64,000 bases of DNA, taken from the NCBI GenBank assembly GCA_964582365.1, contig CAZOQV010000001.1:1-64000 (forward strand), written 5' to 3'. The notes under the pieces were generated by a model, which saw only the letters and a list, made by a program, of their open reading frames with translations, ran no database searches and was not told the origin of the DNA. Shown here one piece after another: positions 43,909 to 52,523 of this stretch. The position numbers and the translations under genes are program-made. Position 1 is the first letter of the stretch. The number at the start of each line of letters is the position of its first letter. This DNA is from WARW01 sp964582365. GTDB lineage: Bacteria > Patescibacteriota > Microgenomatia > UBA12405.

Positions 43909-45822
43909 ATGGAAGATATTTTAGAAGGATTAAATCAAAATCAAAAAGAAGCTGTTGTTTACACTGGTTCGCCTTTACTTTTATTGGCTGGAGCTGGTTC
44001 CGGCAAGACTCGCGTTTTAACTCATCGGGTGGCCTATTTTATTCAAAAGAAAATTGCCAAACCATCAGAGATTTTATTACTCACTTTCACCAATAAAGCC
44101 GCCGAAGAAATGCGACAGCGAACAACCAAACTTTTATCTACGATCAACCAAAAATCTACGACCTATGACCTACGATCTAATTCCTTTTTTGCTGGGACCT
44201 TTCACTCTTTTTGTTGTCGTGTTCTACGCGCTGATGGTGAAAATATCGGTATCCCCCAAAAATTTCTTATTTACGATTCTAATGATCAAGAAAATTTAAT
44301 TAAAAATATCCTTCACGAACTCGGGCTAACTCCTCAAGAATTTAAACCATCTAGTGTTCTTTATTTTATTGAAGCCGCTAAAAATTCTTTTCAAACTCCA
44401 AAAGAAATGTCGGCTCAAAGCAGTGGTTTTTGGCAAGATTATGCTTGTAAGATTTATACTCGTTATCAAGAAAAATTATTTAATTTTCATGCTCTCGATT
44501 TTAACGATCTTCTTTTCAAAACCGCTGAATTATTTTCTCAATATCCCAACATTTTGTCTAAATATCAAGAAATTTATAAATTTATTATGGTTGATGAATA
44601 TCAGGATACTAATCAAATTCAATATCTTTTAACCAAACTTTTGGCTCAAAAATATAAACAAATCACTGTTGTTGGTGACGCTTCTCAAGCTATTTATGGT
44701 TGGAGAGGGGCTGATTATCGAAATTTGGTCAATTTCACCACTGATTTTAAAAATGCCAAGATTATCAATCTTGAACAAAATTATCGTTCTACTCAAATTA
44801 TTCTTGACGCCGCCAACGCTGTCATTTCCAAAGATAAATCTCATCCGATCTTAAAATTATTTACTGACAAAAAATCAGCAGATAAAATAAAAATATTTGA
44901 AGCCGAATCTGAAGTTGCCGAAGCCGATTTTATTGCTCAAAAAATTAAATTTATTAATGATAATTTAAAAATTCCTCTACGAAACATTGCCGTTCTTTAT
45001 CGAATGAACGCTCAGTCTCGTGTTTTGGAAGAAGCTTTTTTACGCCAAACTATTCCCTATGTTTTGTTAGGTGGAACTCGTTTTTATGAACGGGCCGAGA
45101 TTAAAGATATTTTATCTATGCTTCGTTATGCCAGTGATCAGGCCGATCATATTTCAGAAGAGAGAATTGAAAAAGCTTTAGGTAAACGTAAAAAAGCCCA
45201 TCTTCACGAACATATTAATAATATAGAGTTAGACAATCTTACCTCTCTTCAAATTTTAGAATCTTTGGTCATTAATTCTAATTACCTCGATAAATTTGAT
45301 AGTAAAGATGAGGAAGATCAAAAAAGAATTGAAAACATCAAAGAATTAAAATCTGTCGCCGCTCAGTTTCCCCTTCTTACTGATTTTTTAGAAAATATAA
45401 CCTTAGTCCAACAAGAATATTCTCTTCAAGAAAAAAATAAGAAAAAAGAAAATCGTGACGGTGTTAAATTAATGACTCTTCATAGTGCTAAAGGTTTGGA
45501 ATTTGAAGTGGTCTTTATGGTCGGTTTTGAAGAGGGAATTTTGCCTCATTCCCGGTGTTTAATTGACGAATCCCAAATTGAAGAAGAACGCCGTCTTTGT
45601 TATGTTGGCATTACTCGTGCTAAAGATTATCTTTGTATTTCTTATGCCACTCGTCGTTTATTTTTTGGTAAAAGTAGTCTAAATGAAGCCAGTCGATTTT
45701 TAGCCGATATCCCCAGTGAATTGGTTGAATTTGAAGAAAGTTTGGAAATTATTCGTGATTATCGTCACCCCAAAAAATCCCAAAACGATGATGATATCAT
45801 TTATGACCCTGATATTTATTAA
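43909..45822 (+). CDS. uvrD: UvrD/PcrA-type DNA helicase
   Basis: A 637-residue superfamily 1A 3'-5' helicase for repair and replication restart. Motifs in order: LNQNQKEAV (Q), AGAGSGKTRVLTHR (Walker A), TFTNKAAEEM (Ia), FAGTFHSF (Ib), VDEYQDTNQIQ (II), VVGDASQAIYGWRGA (III), LEQNYRST (IV), VKLMTLHSAKGLEF (V) and EEERRLCYVGITRAK (VI). Between Ia and Ib it carries STINQKSTTYDLRSNS, encoded by a repeat. The start is the ATG at 43909 (MEDILEGLNQ); an in-frame TTG at 43903 would add two residues. UvrD, PcrA and Rep cannot be told apart securely. Confidence 0.93.
   Translation: MEDILEGLNQNQKEAVVYTGSPLLLLAGAGSGKTRVLTHRVAYFIQKKIAKPSEILLLTFTNKAAEEMRQRTTKLLSTINQKSTTYDLRSNSFFAGTFHSFCCRVLRADGENIGIPQKFLIYDSNDQENLIKNILHELGLTPQEFKPSSVLYFIEAAKNSFQTPKEMSAQSSGFWQDYACKIYTRYQEKLFNFHALDFNDLLFKTAELFSQYPNILSKYQEIYKFIMVDEYQDTNQIQYLLTKLLAQKYKQITVVGDASQAIYGWRGADYRNLVNFTTDFKNAKIINLEQNYRSTQIILDAANAVISKDKSHPILKLFTDKKSADKIKIFEAESEVAEADFIAQKIKFINDNLKIPLRNIAVLYRMNAQSRVLEEAFLRQTIPYVLLGGTRFYERAEIKDILSMLRYASDQADHISEERIEKALGKRKKAHLHEHINNIELDNLTSLQILESLVINSNYLDKFDSKDEEDQKRIENIKELKSVAAQFPLLTDFLENITLVQQEYSLQEKNKKKENRDGVKLMTLHSAKGLEFEVVFMVGFEEGILPHSRCLIDESQIEEERRLCYVGITRAKDYLCISYATRRLFFGKSSLNEASRFLADIPSELVEFEESLEIIRDYRHPKKSQNDDDIIYDPDIY
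44135..44182. repeat. In-frame CTACGATCTA-type repeat in uvrD
   Basis: Repeated ATCTACGA/CCTACGATCTA units encoding STINQKSTTYDLRSN between helicase motifs Ia and Ib. They match the intergenic repeat at 4884-4920. Confidence 0.6.
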
Positions 45823-45824
45823 CC

Positions 45825-45833
45825 TGATAAAAT
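45825..45833 (+). promoter_or_regulatory. Extended -10 box for the cupin gene
   Basis: TG-A-TAAAAT, 5 nt before the ATG at 45839. Confidence 0.45.
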
Positions 45834-45838
45834 AACTC

Positions 45839-46177
45839 ATGGAAATAACCAAAAAAGAACAATCTCAAGTTTTTCATAATGGCAACGTAACTGCTCATGA
45901 ATATCCAACAAAAAATAAAAACATTAGTGGCGGTTTTGTTGAGATAAGAGGCCGACATCCAGAGAAAGGTTGGATTTGTAACCAAGAGTGTACAGAATTA
46001 GTTTTTATTACCAAAGGATCTGTTACCTTAACTACTGAGAAAGAATCTGTTTTCCTAAATGAAATGGATCAAGTAATTATTAATCCAAAAGAAAGATATT
46101 ATTGGGATGGTAATTGTGTTGCTTTTGTTCCCTCTACTCCTCCATGGACTCCAGAACAAACTGAAATTGTTGAATAA
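45839..46177 (+). CDS. Cupin-domain protein
   Basis: A 112-residue small beta-barrel. The pattern TELVFITKGSVTLTTEKESVFL followed by MDQVIINPKERYYWDG matches the second half of a cupin (the line is split here for length). The first metal-binding HxH of classical cupins is not clearly present, so it may be non-catalytic. No substrate can be inferred. It lies in a line of small genes with a DUF218 and a FemX-like gene. Confidence 0.65.
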   Translation: MEITKKEQSQVFHNGNVTAHEYPTKNKNISGGFVEIRGRHPEKGWICNQECTELVFITKGSVTLTTEKESVFLNEMDQVIINPKERYYWDGNCVAFVPSTPPWTPEQTEIVE

Positions 46178-46189
46178 AAAACTAACTTT

Positions 46190-46819
46190 ATGACAAAAAA
46201 TATCAAAGAATTAATCTCTATTATCTTTGATTGGTTAGCCATAAAAGACCCTCTTGAAAAATCAGATTTAATTTTCGTTTTTGGTGGGCCTACTTTGAGC
46301 CAAGTTAAAAAAGCCAGACAAATTTTTGATCAAGATTTTGCTCCTTATATTATAGTTACCGGCAACACTGGTACTTTTAATAATCCAGATTGGAATAAGC
46401 CTATCGCTAATATTTTTTGTGATTTTTTAGTCGAAAACAAAGTTAATCCAGAGAATATTTTAGTTCAAAATAGTTCAATGAATACTTTGGAAGATGTTAC
46501 TTTTTCTATTCCTATTATCAAAGCCAAAATCCAGAATTTTAAAAAAGTAATTTTGGTTTCTAATCCGATGCACCAACGTCGTTGTTTTGCTACTTTCAAA
46601 AAACAATTTCCTTTCAAGGTTGAAATCATTAATCAAGCCGGTGATGAACCAGATCTTACCAAAGCTGATGAACAAGAAATTATTTCAATTGGCACTAGGT
46701 GCCTTCAAGAATATGAAAGATTGATAAAATATTCACAGAAAGGCGATATTGAAACTAGTATAATTCCTGAAAAGGTAACTAACGCTTATATTCAATTAAA
46801 AAATATTTTAGGCGTCTAA
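46190..46819 (+). CDS. YdcF-like DUF218 protein
   Basis: A 209-residue protein of the DUF218/YdcF/ElyC group. Seen: DLIFVFGG near residue 24, the RQIFDQDFAPYIIVTGNTG block, an ENILVQNSSMNTLEDV segment (the N-T-x-E/ED motif) and VILVSNPMHQRRCFATF. No N-terminal membrane helix is present, unlike SanA or ElyC, so it is probably cytoplasmic. The family fold suggests nucleotide or phosphorylated-precursor binding; the function is unknown. Confidence 0.75.
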   Translation: MTKNIKELISIIFDWLAIKDPLEKSDLIFVFGGPTLSQVKKARQIFDQDFAPYIIVTGNTGTFNNPDWNKPIANIFCDFLVENKVNPENILVQNSSMNTLEDVTFSIPIIKAKIQNFKKVILVSNPMHQRRCFATFKKQFPFKVEIINQAGDEPDLTKADEQEIISIGTRCLQEYERLIKYSQKGDIETSIIPEKVTNAYIQLKNILGV

Positions 46820-46825
46820 TTAATT

Positions 46826-47869
46826 ATGTCCACTAAGATTCTTACTATTAAAGACAAAGAAATCTACAATTCGAAAATAATTCATCCAGTTCAAACGTGG
46901 GATTGGGGAGATTTTCAAATTTCTCAAGGTCACACAGTTTATCGTCTCGGTGTTTTCAATAATGATGACAAAATAATTTCCGCCTATTCCATCAGTTTTC
47001 ATAAAGTTCCCAAAACTAAATTTTCTATTGGCACTATTCTCCGTGGCCCAGAAATTGATGATGAAACCATTAAAAAAGTTACTGAAATTGCCCAACAAGA
47101 AAATGCTATTTTTGTTAAATTCGAACCAAATGTTATTTATCAAAAATTTGACAATTTAAATAATAAATCTCTTATTTTTCCAAAACCAGATTTTAAACAT
47201 CTAAAAAAATCACCCAAGGTTGCCTTTTATCCATTCACTTACATAGTTGATTTAACTAAAACCGAAACTGAAATTTTAGAATCAATGCACTCCAAAACTC
47301 GCTACAATATCCGAGTTGCTAACCGTTATGGTGTTGAAATTAAAGAACAAACTGACGATCAAGGCTTTGAAATTTATTTAAAACTTCTCCTTGCCACCAC
47401 TAAACGCCAAGGGTTTTATTTACACACCGAAAAATATCATCGTGATTTATGGAAGAAATTAAAGAAAACTGGCATGATTCATATTATGTTGGCTTCTTAT
47501 GATAATCAAGTTATTTCCGCTTTTATGATTTTTAATGTCAAAGATCAATTATTTTATCCATATGGTGCGTCTCTCGATATTAATCGCCAAGTTATGGCTC
47601 CGACTCTTTTAATGTGGGAAGTAATTAAACTTGGTCAAAAATTAAAATGTTCGACTTTTGATATGTGGGGTTGTCTTGGTCCTCACGCCAAAGAAACTGA
47701 AAATGGTTATGGTTTTCACCGATTTAAACAAGGATTTGGTGGTGAACTTAATGAATATGTTGGTACTTACGATTTAATCATCAACCCGACTTTATATAAA
47801 ATTTACAATTCAGTTGATAAAATTCGCTGGAAACTTCTCCGTCTCAAAGCCTCAATTTTAAGAAAATAA
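46826..47869 (+). CDS. FemX/FemAB-like peptidoglycan-bridge aminoacyltransferase
   Basis: A 347-residue protein with two GNAT-like subdomains, as in FemX/FemA/MurM, which transfer amino acids from aminoacyl-tRNA to lipid II. Seen: HPVQTWDWGDFQ at the start, RGPEIDDETIKK, then LESMHSKTRYNIRVANRYGVEI and LATTKRQGFYLH, and LMWEVIKLGQK with FDMWGCLGPHAKETENGYG (split here for length) near the end. The MHSKTRYNIR block is the family hallmark. Together with MurJ it supports a peptidoglycan with cross-bridge peptides. Confidence 0.88.
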   Translation: MSTKILTIKDKEIYNSKIIHPVQTWDWGDFQISQGHTVYRLGVFNNDDKIISAYSISFHKVPKTKFSIGTILRGPEIDDETIKKVTEIAQQENAIFVKFEPNVIYQKFDNLNNKSLIFPKPDFKHLKKSPKVAFYPFTYIVDLTKTETEILESMHSKTRYNIRVANRYGVEIKEQTDDQGFEIYLKLLLATTKRQGFYLHTEKYHRDLWKKLKKTGMIHIMLASYDNQVISAFMIFNVKDQLFYPYGASLDINRQVMAPTLLMWEVIKLGQKLKCSTFDMWGCLGPHAKETENGYGFHRFKQGFGGELNEYVGTYDLIINPTLYKIYNSVDKIRWKLLRLKASILRK

Positions 47870-47870
47870 A

Positions 47871-47932
47871 AACGGCCAAAAATTAAAACAAAAAATACTA
47901 ATTAGTATTAAATGTTTTAGCCTTTAGCCGTT
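47871..47932. repeat. Long imperfect hairpin between convergent genes
   Basis: Inverted repeat arms 47871-47889 (AACGGC...TAAAAC) and 47914-47932 (GTTTTA...GCCGTT) enclose a perfect 16-bp palindrome, AATACTAATTAGTATT. The position suggests a bidirectional terminator or the remnant of a small mobile palindrome. A second stem, GTCTAT/ATAGAC, follows at 47940-47967. Confidence 0.45.
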
Positions 47933-47978
47933 GGTAGCGTCTATACAAAAAGTTAAAAAAATAGACACCTGGACATCT

Positions 47979-48290
47979 TTAATCTTTTACAACCTCACAA
48001 CATTTTTCTGCAAAAATAAATTCATCAAACATAAGGTCATCATTTTTTTTCCACCACTTGGCAGCTTTTTCATTAGTTGCAGCAATAGCTTTCATAGCTG
48101 TCTCATGGGATATTCTGTAGCCTCCGATGTTTTCATTATCGTTTCTTCTCATATAATCTACCTGAAAAAAATCTGTATTATCATCGCTAAGGTCTTGTAT
48201 ACCAAGTGTATCCAATTCAAGGTTAACCCATGCTTCTCTAACCCATTTTGGAGGTTCACCTGTCGGCGTAGAAACAATTCGAATTTTCAT
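47979..48290 (-). CDS. Small conserved-looking cytoplasmic protein of unknown function
   Basis: A 103-residue acidic protein without signal peptide or membrane helices. It begins MKIRIVSTPTGEPPKWVREAW and ends FAEKCCEVVKD; the WV-x-EAWV and IGGYRISHETAM segments look like conserved blocks, but I recognise no family. The start has a purine-rich AGGGATAAAAG just before it, closer to a Shine-Dalgarno layout than to the leaderless style of its neighbours. It lies between two hairpins and a cupin gene, all pointing left. Confidence 0.6.
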   Translation of the reverse strand: MKIRIVSTPTGEPPKWVREAWVNLELDTLGIQDLSDDNTDFFQVDYMRRNDNENIGGYRISHETAMKAIAATNEKAAKWWKKNDDLMFDEFIFAEKCCEVVKD

Positions 48291-48369
48291 CTTTTATCCC
48301 TGCTTTATTTCAATGTACTTTTTGTATCAAAGTATAACATAGTGTCCTACAATCAATAATAAAAATAAT

Positions 48370-48750
48370 TTATTCTTCAACCACCACTTTATCAGTCGAA
48401 ATACTTGGTGAATGAATTGAAATTGTTTCGCAATTTTCCAAAAATTCGACTTTAACCACATTATTAACATCAATAAAAATAAATTCTCCCGTTTTTACCA
48501 AAACCATCTTGTCATTAATCAAATAATTTGCCTTACCTTTAAGCATAATATTCACCTCAACTTTTTTCTGATGATAATGTTTTTTACAAATATGACCTTT
48601 TTCATGTTTAGCAAATTGAATTTCTAAATCATCAGTTTTACACGGATTGTCTTCTTCAAAAAATGATCCTACAAACCAACCTCTAGTTTTTTCAAAATCA
48701 CTCATCTTTCCGCTAAAAAATTTTCCATTTCCCAATTTTTTTGTATCCAT
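48370..48750 (-). CDS. Cupin-like protein
   Basis: A 126-residue small beta-barrel protein. KHYHQKKVEVNIMLKGKANYLI resembles a cupin motif 1 region with HYH as possible metal ligands (segment split in reading: KKHYHQKK then VEVNIML), and KTGEFIFIDVNNVVKVEF a motif 2 region. The start is the ATG at 48750 because TATAAT on the minus strand lies 10 nt upstream of it; an upstream in-frame start at 48786 would overlap that box. Function unknown. Confidence 0.6.
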   Translation of the reverse strand: MDTKKLGNGKFFSGKMSDFEKTRGWFVGSFFEEDNPCKTDDLEIQFAKHEKGHICKKHYHQKKVEVNIMLKGKANYLINDKMVLVKTGEFIFIDVNNVVKVEFLENCETISIHSPSISTDKVVVEE

Positions 48751-48760
48751 ATTTAAAAAA

Positions 48761-48766
48761 ATTATA
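48761..48766 (-). promoter_or_regulatory. -10 box for the cupin-like gene
   Basis: Minus-strand TATAAT, 10 nt from the ATG at 48750. The gatC promoter lies just to its right in the opposite direction. Confidence 0.45.
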
Positions 48767-48801
48767 ACATTTTTACTAAAAACCAATTTGAAAAAATAAG
48801 G

Positions 48802-48807
48802 TAAAAT
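48802..48807 (+). promoter_or_regulatory. -10 box for gatCAB
   Basis: TAAAAT lies 5 nt before the gatC ATG at 48813. Confidence 0.45.
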
Positions 48808-48812
48808 ACACT

Positions 48813-49112
48813 ATGTCTTCGCCAAAGATTTCTCTAACTGAATTACAACACATCGCCAAATTATCACGTCTGGAAATTGACCCCAAAAAACAAAATGAAT
48901 TAGCAGACCAATTATCAGAAACCGCCAATTATATTGATGTTTTAAAAGAATTAAATACCGCCGATATCAATCCCACTTCTCAAGTTAACAACAAACACAA
49001 TGTTTTGCGTCAGGATGTCATTGAAGATTCACTAAGCCAAACTGATGCTTTGTCTCAGGCTCCAGAAACTTATAATGGTTATTTTAAAACCGCCGCCACC
49101 ATTAAAAAATAA
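48813..49112 (+). CDS. gatC: Asp/Glu-tRNA amidotransferase subunit C
   Basis: A 99-residue subunit that wraps around GatA and GatB to stabilise the amidotransferase. Family pattern: LTELQHIAKLSRLEIDPKKQ at the N-terminus, then LNTADINPTSQV and LRQDVIEDSL, with LSQAPETYNGYFK at the end. It heads the gatC-gatA-gatB operon, 2 nt before gatA. The complex makes Gln-tRNA and/or Asn-tRNA by amidating mischarged tRNA, implying a missing GlnRS and/or AsnRS. Confidence 0.93.
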   Translation: MSSPKISLTELQHIAKLSRLEIDPKKQNELADQLSETANYIDVLKELNTADINPTSQVNNKHNVLRQDVIEDSLSQTDALSQAPETYNGYFKTAATIKK

Positions 49113-49114
49113 TT

Positions 49115-50506
49115 ATGTCCAATTTAAATAAATTAAACTTATTAGAAGCCGTCGAGGGGATTAAAAATAAAAAATTTACTTCCATTGAATTAGTAACTGA
49201 TTGTTTTGCCCAAATTGAAAAACTAGAACCAACTCTAAATTCTTTTGTCACTCTTTGTAAAGAAGACGCTTTCAAAAAATCAGAAAATATAGATTTTACC
49301 CAACCTTTGGCTGGAATTCCTATTGCTATTAAAGATAATTTTTGTATTAAAGGTGTCAAAACCACCGCTTCCTCTAAACTTTTAGAAAATTATCAAGCCC
49401 AATATACTGCCACTGTTGTCGACCGTCTAGAAAAAGCCGGCGCCATTGTTATTGGCAAAACCAACATGGATGCCTGGGCTCACGGTTCTTCAACTGAAAC
49501 TTCTGATTTTGGTTCAACCAAAAATCCTTGGAATCCAAATCACTTACCAGGAGGATCTTCTGGTGGCTCTGCTGCCGCTGTCGCTTCTGATGAAGTTACC
49601 ACCTCAATTGGTTCCGAAACTGCCGGTTCTATCCGTCAGCCGGCCGCTTGGTGCGGTATGGTTGGTCTTAAGCCAACTTATGGTCGTGTCAGTCGTTATG
49701 GTGTCATTGCCATGGCTTCATCTATGGATTCTCCCGGTCCAATCACTAAAACTGTCGATGATGCCGCTTTGCTTTTATCCATAATTTCTGGCCATGATCC
49801 AAAAGATGCTACCAGTATTGACCAACCATCTTGGTCAATACCAAAATCTTTAACCGATTTAAAAGGTTTAAAAATTGGTTTACCCAAACATTATTTCCCC
49901 AGAAATATTAAATCAGAAGTTAAACAAGCTGTCTTAGAGGCGGCTGAAACTCTTAAAAAACTTGGCGCCGAAATTATAGAGTTGGATGTTTTAGATCCAA
50001 AATATGCCATTGCTGTCTACACTATTTTACAGCGATCCGAAGTCTCTTCAAATTTAGCCCGTTTTACTGGTATTCGTTATGGTCATGATCGTTCTTTTTT
50101 TGGCGATGAGGCCAAGAGGAGAATTATGCTTGGTACTTACACTCTTTCCAGTGGTTATTACGACGCTCATTACATTAAAGCTCAACAAGTCAGAACTTTA
50201 ATTATTGAAGATTTTAAAAAACAATTTCAAAAAGTCGATGCCATTATCGGTCCCACTTCTCCCACCACTGCTCTTGCTCTCGGTGCCACTGATGGTCAAG
50301 CTATGTTTGGTGAATTAGAAGATATGTTGGTGGAACCATCAACTCTTGCCGGTCTTCCGGGAATTTCTCTTCCATGCGGATTTGCCGATGGCTTACCAAT
50401 TGGCCTTCAAATAATTACACCTCAGCTTCGTGAAGATCTCGCCGTTCAAATCGCTCGTCTTTTTGAATCATCAACTGATTATCATTTACAAAAACCAAAA
50501 TTATGA
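49115..50506 (+). CDS. gatA: Asp/Glu-tRNA amidotransferase subunit A
   Basis: A 463-residue amidase that releases ammonia from glutamine for transamidation. The Ser-cisSer-Lys triad is visible with S. aureus spacing: K73 (IAIKDNF), S148 (GGSSGGSAAA) and S172 (ETAGSIRQPA). GGSSGGSAAAVAS is the amidase signature. Its stop overlaps the gatB start (ATGA). Confidence 0.97.
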   Translation: MSNLNKLNLLEAVEGIKNKKFTSIELVTDCFAQIEKLEPTLNSFVTLCKEDAFKKSENIDFTQPLAGIPIAIKDNFCIKGVKTTASSKLLENYQAQYTATVVDRLEKAGAIVIGKTNMDAWAHGSSTETSDFGSTKNPWNPNHLPGGSSGGSAAAVASDEVTTSIGSETAGSIRQPAAWCGMVGLKPTYGRVSRYGVIAMASSMDSPGPITKTVDDAALLLSIISGHDPKDATSIDQPSWSIPKSLTDLKGLKIGLPKHYFPRNIKSEVKQAVLEAAETLKKLGAEIIELDVLDPKYAIAVYTILQRSEVSSNLARFTGIRYGHDRSFFGDEAKRRIMLGTYTLSSGYYDAHYIKAQQVRTLIIEDFKKQFQKVDAIIGPTSPTTALALGATDGQAMFGELEDMLVEPSTLAGLPGISLPCGFADGLPIGLQIITPQLREDLAVQIARLFESSTDYHLQKPKL

Positions 50507-51951
50507 AAATCACACCCATAATTGGTCTTGAAGCCCACGTTGAACTAAAAACCAAATCAAAAATGTTTTGTAGTTGTAATGCCGAGCATTTTCACGCCGA
50601 ACCAAACACCCACACCTGTCCAGTTTGTCTTGGTCTTCCAGGAGCACTACCAGTTCCCAATCAAGTCGCCTGTGAATCTTGTGTCAAATTAGGTTTAGCT
50701 CTTAATTGCGACATAAATCCAATTACTTTTTTTGAAAGAAAAAATTATTTTTATCCAGATTTAGCCAAAAGTTACCAGATAACTCAACTTCAAAAACCTT
50801 TTTCTATTAATGGCAAAATTACTATTGATGGTCACGAAATTCGAATTAATCGCGCCCACATGGAAGAGGACACTGGTAAATCAGTTCATCAAAATGTTGA
50901 TGGCCAAGATTCAACTTTAATTGATTTTAATCGTTCTGGAGTTCCGTTAGTTGAAATTGTTTCTGAGCCAGATATTGATTCAGCTGAACTTGCCAAAAAG
51001 TATTTACTCAAAATCCAACAAATTATCCGATACATAGGCGTTTCCGATGCTGATATTGAAAAAGGCAGCATGCGTTGTGAACCAACCGTCAATTTAAAAA
51101 TTGAAGATAATGGGGAAGTTTTTTACACCCCATTGGCCGAAATTAAAAATGTGGCTTCCTTAACTGGTGTTTTAAATGCCATAAATTACGAAATTAACCG
51201 TCAGACTGAAAATTTTAAAGAAACTCGTGAAGTAAAATCAAAAACCAACAAAACCACTCGAGGTTGGGATGCTAATAAAAATCAGACTTTTTTACAACGC
51301 GAAAAAGAAGGGTCGGCTGATTATCGTTATTTTCCTGAACCAGACATTCCGTCAATTGAATTTACTCAATCTCAAATTGAGGCGATTAAAAAAACTCTGC
51401 CAGAATTACCAGATCAAAAAATTATCAGATATAAAAAAGATTTTAGTTTAAATGATTATGATGCCACTCAAATAGCTGAAAATATTGATTTTTCTACTAT
51501 TTATGAAACCGCCATTAGTCTTTCATCTTCTCCTGATTTTGCCAAATTCACCGCTAATTTATTTTTAGGTGCCATTAAAACTTACTTAAATGAAAATAGT
51601 GAAGAACTAGATGATCAAAAAATTAATCCTCAATTTTTTCTTGATTTATTTACCTCTGTTTCCAAATCTGAAATTTCGGCCACTGTCGCCAAACAAGTCA
51701 TTATCGACAGTTATAAGTCAGGTGAAAATCCAGTCGAAATTGCCAAAAGTAAGGGATTGCTTCAAGTTTCTGACTCTGGTGAAATTGAAAAAATTGCTAC
51801 CGAAGTTATTTCTCAAAATCCAAAAGCAGTTGAAGATTACCAGAAAAATCCAGCTTCTATTGGCTTTTTAATTGGCCAACTCATGAAAGCCTCCAAAGGA
51901 TCCGCCAATCCCCAACTCGCCAAAGAAATTTTAGAAAAATTATTAAAATAA
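50503..51951 (+). CDS. gatB: Asp/Glu-tRNA amidotransferase subunit B
   Basis: A 482-residue subunit that binds the mischarged tRNA, phosphorylates the side chain and accepts ammonia from GatA. Seen: IGLEAHVELKTKSKMFC at the start, the zinc-site cysteines FCSCNAEHF and HTCPVCLGLPG, ENYPDLxK-like YFYPDLAKSYQI and the YRYFPEPDIP block, followed by the helical YqeY-like tail. Overlaps gatA by 4 nt. Confidence 0.97.
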   Translation: MKITPIIGLEAHVELKTKSKMFCSCNAEHFHAEPNTHTCPVCLGLPGALPVPNQVACESCVKLGLALNCDINPITFFERKNYFYPDLAKSYQITQLQKPFSINGKITIDGHEIRINRAHMEEDTGKSVHQNVDGQDSTLIDFNRSGVPLVEIVSEPDIDSAELAKKYLLKIQQIIRYIGVSDADIEKGSMRCEPTVNLKIEDNGEVFYTPLAEIKNVASLTGVLNAINYEINRQTENFKETREVKSKTNKTTRGWDANKNQTFLQREKEGSADYRYFPEPDIPSIEFTQSQIEAIKKTLPELPDQKIIRYKKDFSLNDYDATQIAENIDFSTIYETAISLSSSPDFAKFTANLFLGAIKTYLNENSEELDDQKINPQFFLDLFTSVSKSEISATVAKQVIIDSYKSGENPVEIAKSKGLLQVSDSGEIEKIATEVISQNPKAVEDYQKNPASIGFLIGQLMKASKGSANPQLAKEILEKLLK

Positions 51952-52503
51952 ATGACCAATTTTCCACTTACCGATATTGAAATCAAAGACATTGCTGAAA
52001 AATTAAAAAAACTCGAACCAGGTTTTTTACCTTTCGATCTTTTTTATCAATTCAATCGATTAAAAGTTACGATCACTATCGAAGTTGTTCCGCTTTGTTT
52101 TGATCCAGAAGGCAATGTATGTGTCGTTTTATTTGATCGTGGCCCCAACGATGCTTGGTGGCCTAATTTATATCACACCCCGGGAACTTGTTTAATTGAC
52201 AGCGATATCCCAAAAGAAGACGAGTGGGGATTACCAACTCGCGCTTTTGAAAGATTAAAAAATGGCGAATTAAAGGGAATTAATTTAATTAACGATCCTA
52301 TTTTTGTTAATAATCTTAGTCATAAAGTTCGTCGCGGTCCCGAATCAGTTCATGTTTATATTCAAGAAGTTGACTATGAATCAGCAAAATCTTATCTTTT
52401 CCCAGTCTCAAATCTCCCCAAAAATATTTTAGATCATCAAATAAATATGATTCAGAAATGTGCTTCTATTTTTAAAAACAAAAAATCTGCTAATATTAAT
52501 TAA
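51952..52503 (+). CDS. Nudix-like protein with a degenerate Nudix box
   Basis: A 183-residue cytoplasmic protein that starts immediately after the gatB stop. Strand and loop order (IEVVPLCFDPEGNVCVVLFDR, then WPNLYHTPGTCL, then VHVYIQEV; segments quoted separately) resembles a Nudix hydrolase fold. Where the box should read G-x5-E-x7-RE-x2-EE-x-G the sequence has PGTCLIDSDIPKEDEWGLP, with the RExxEE glutamates missing. It probably does not hydrolyse nucleoside diphosphates in the usual way. The function is unknown. Confidence 0.5.
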   Translation: MTNFPLTDIEIKDIAEKLKKLEPGFLPFDLFYQFNRLKVTITIEVVPLCFDPEGNVCVVLFDRGPNDAWWPNLYHTPGTCLIDSDIPKEDEWGLPTRAFERLKNGELKGINLINDPIFVNNLSHKVRRGPESVHVYIQEVDYESAKSYLFPVSNLPKNILDHQINMIQKCASIFKNKKSANIN

Positions 52504-52523
52504 ATAATAATTTAATCAATAAA

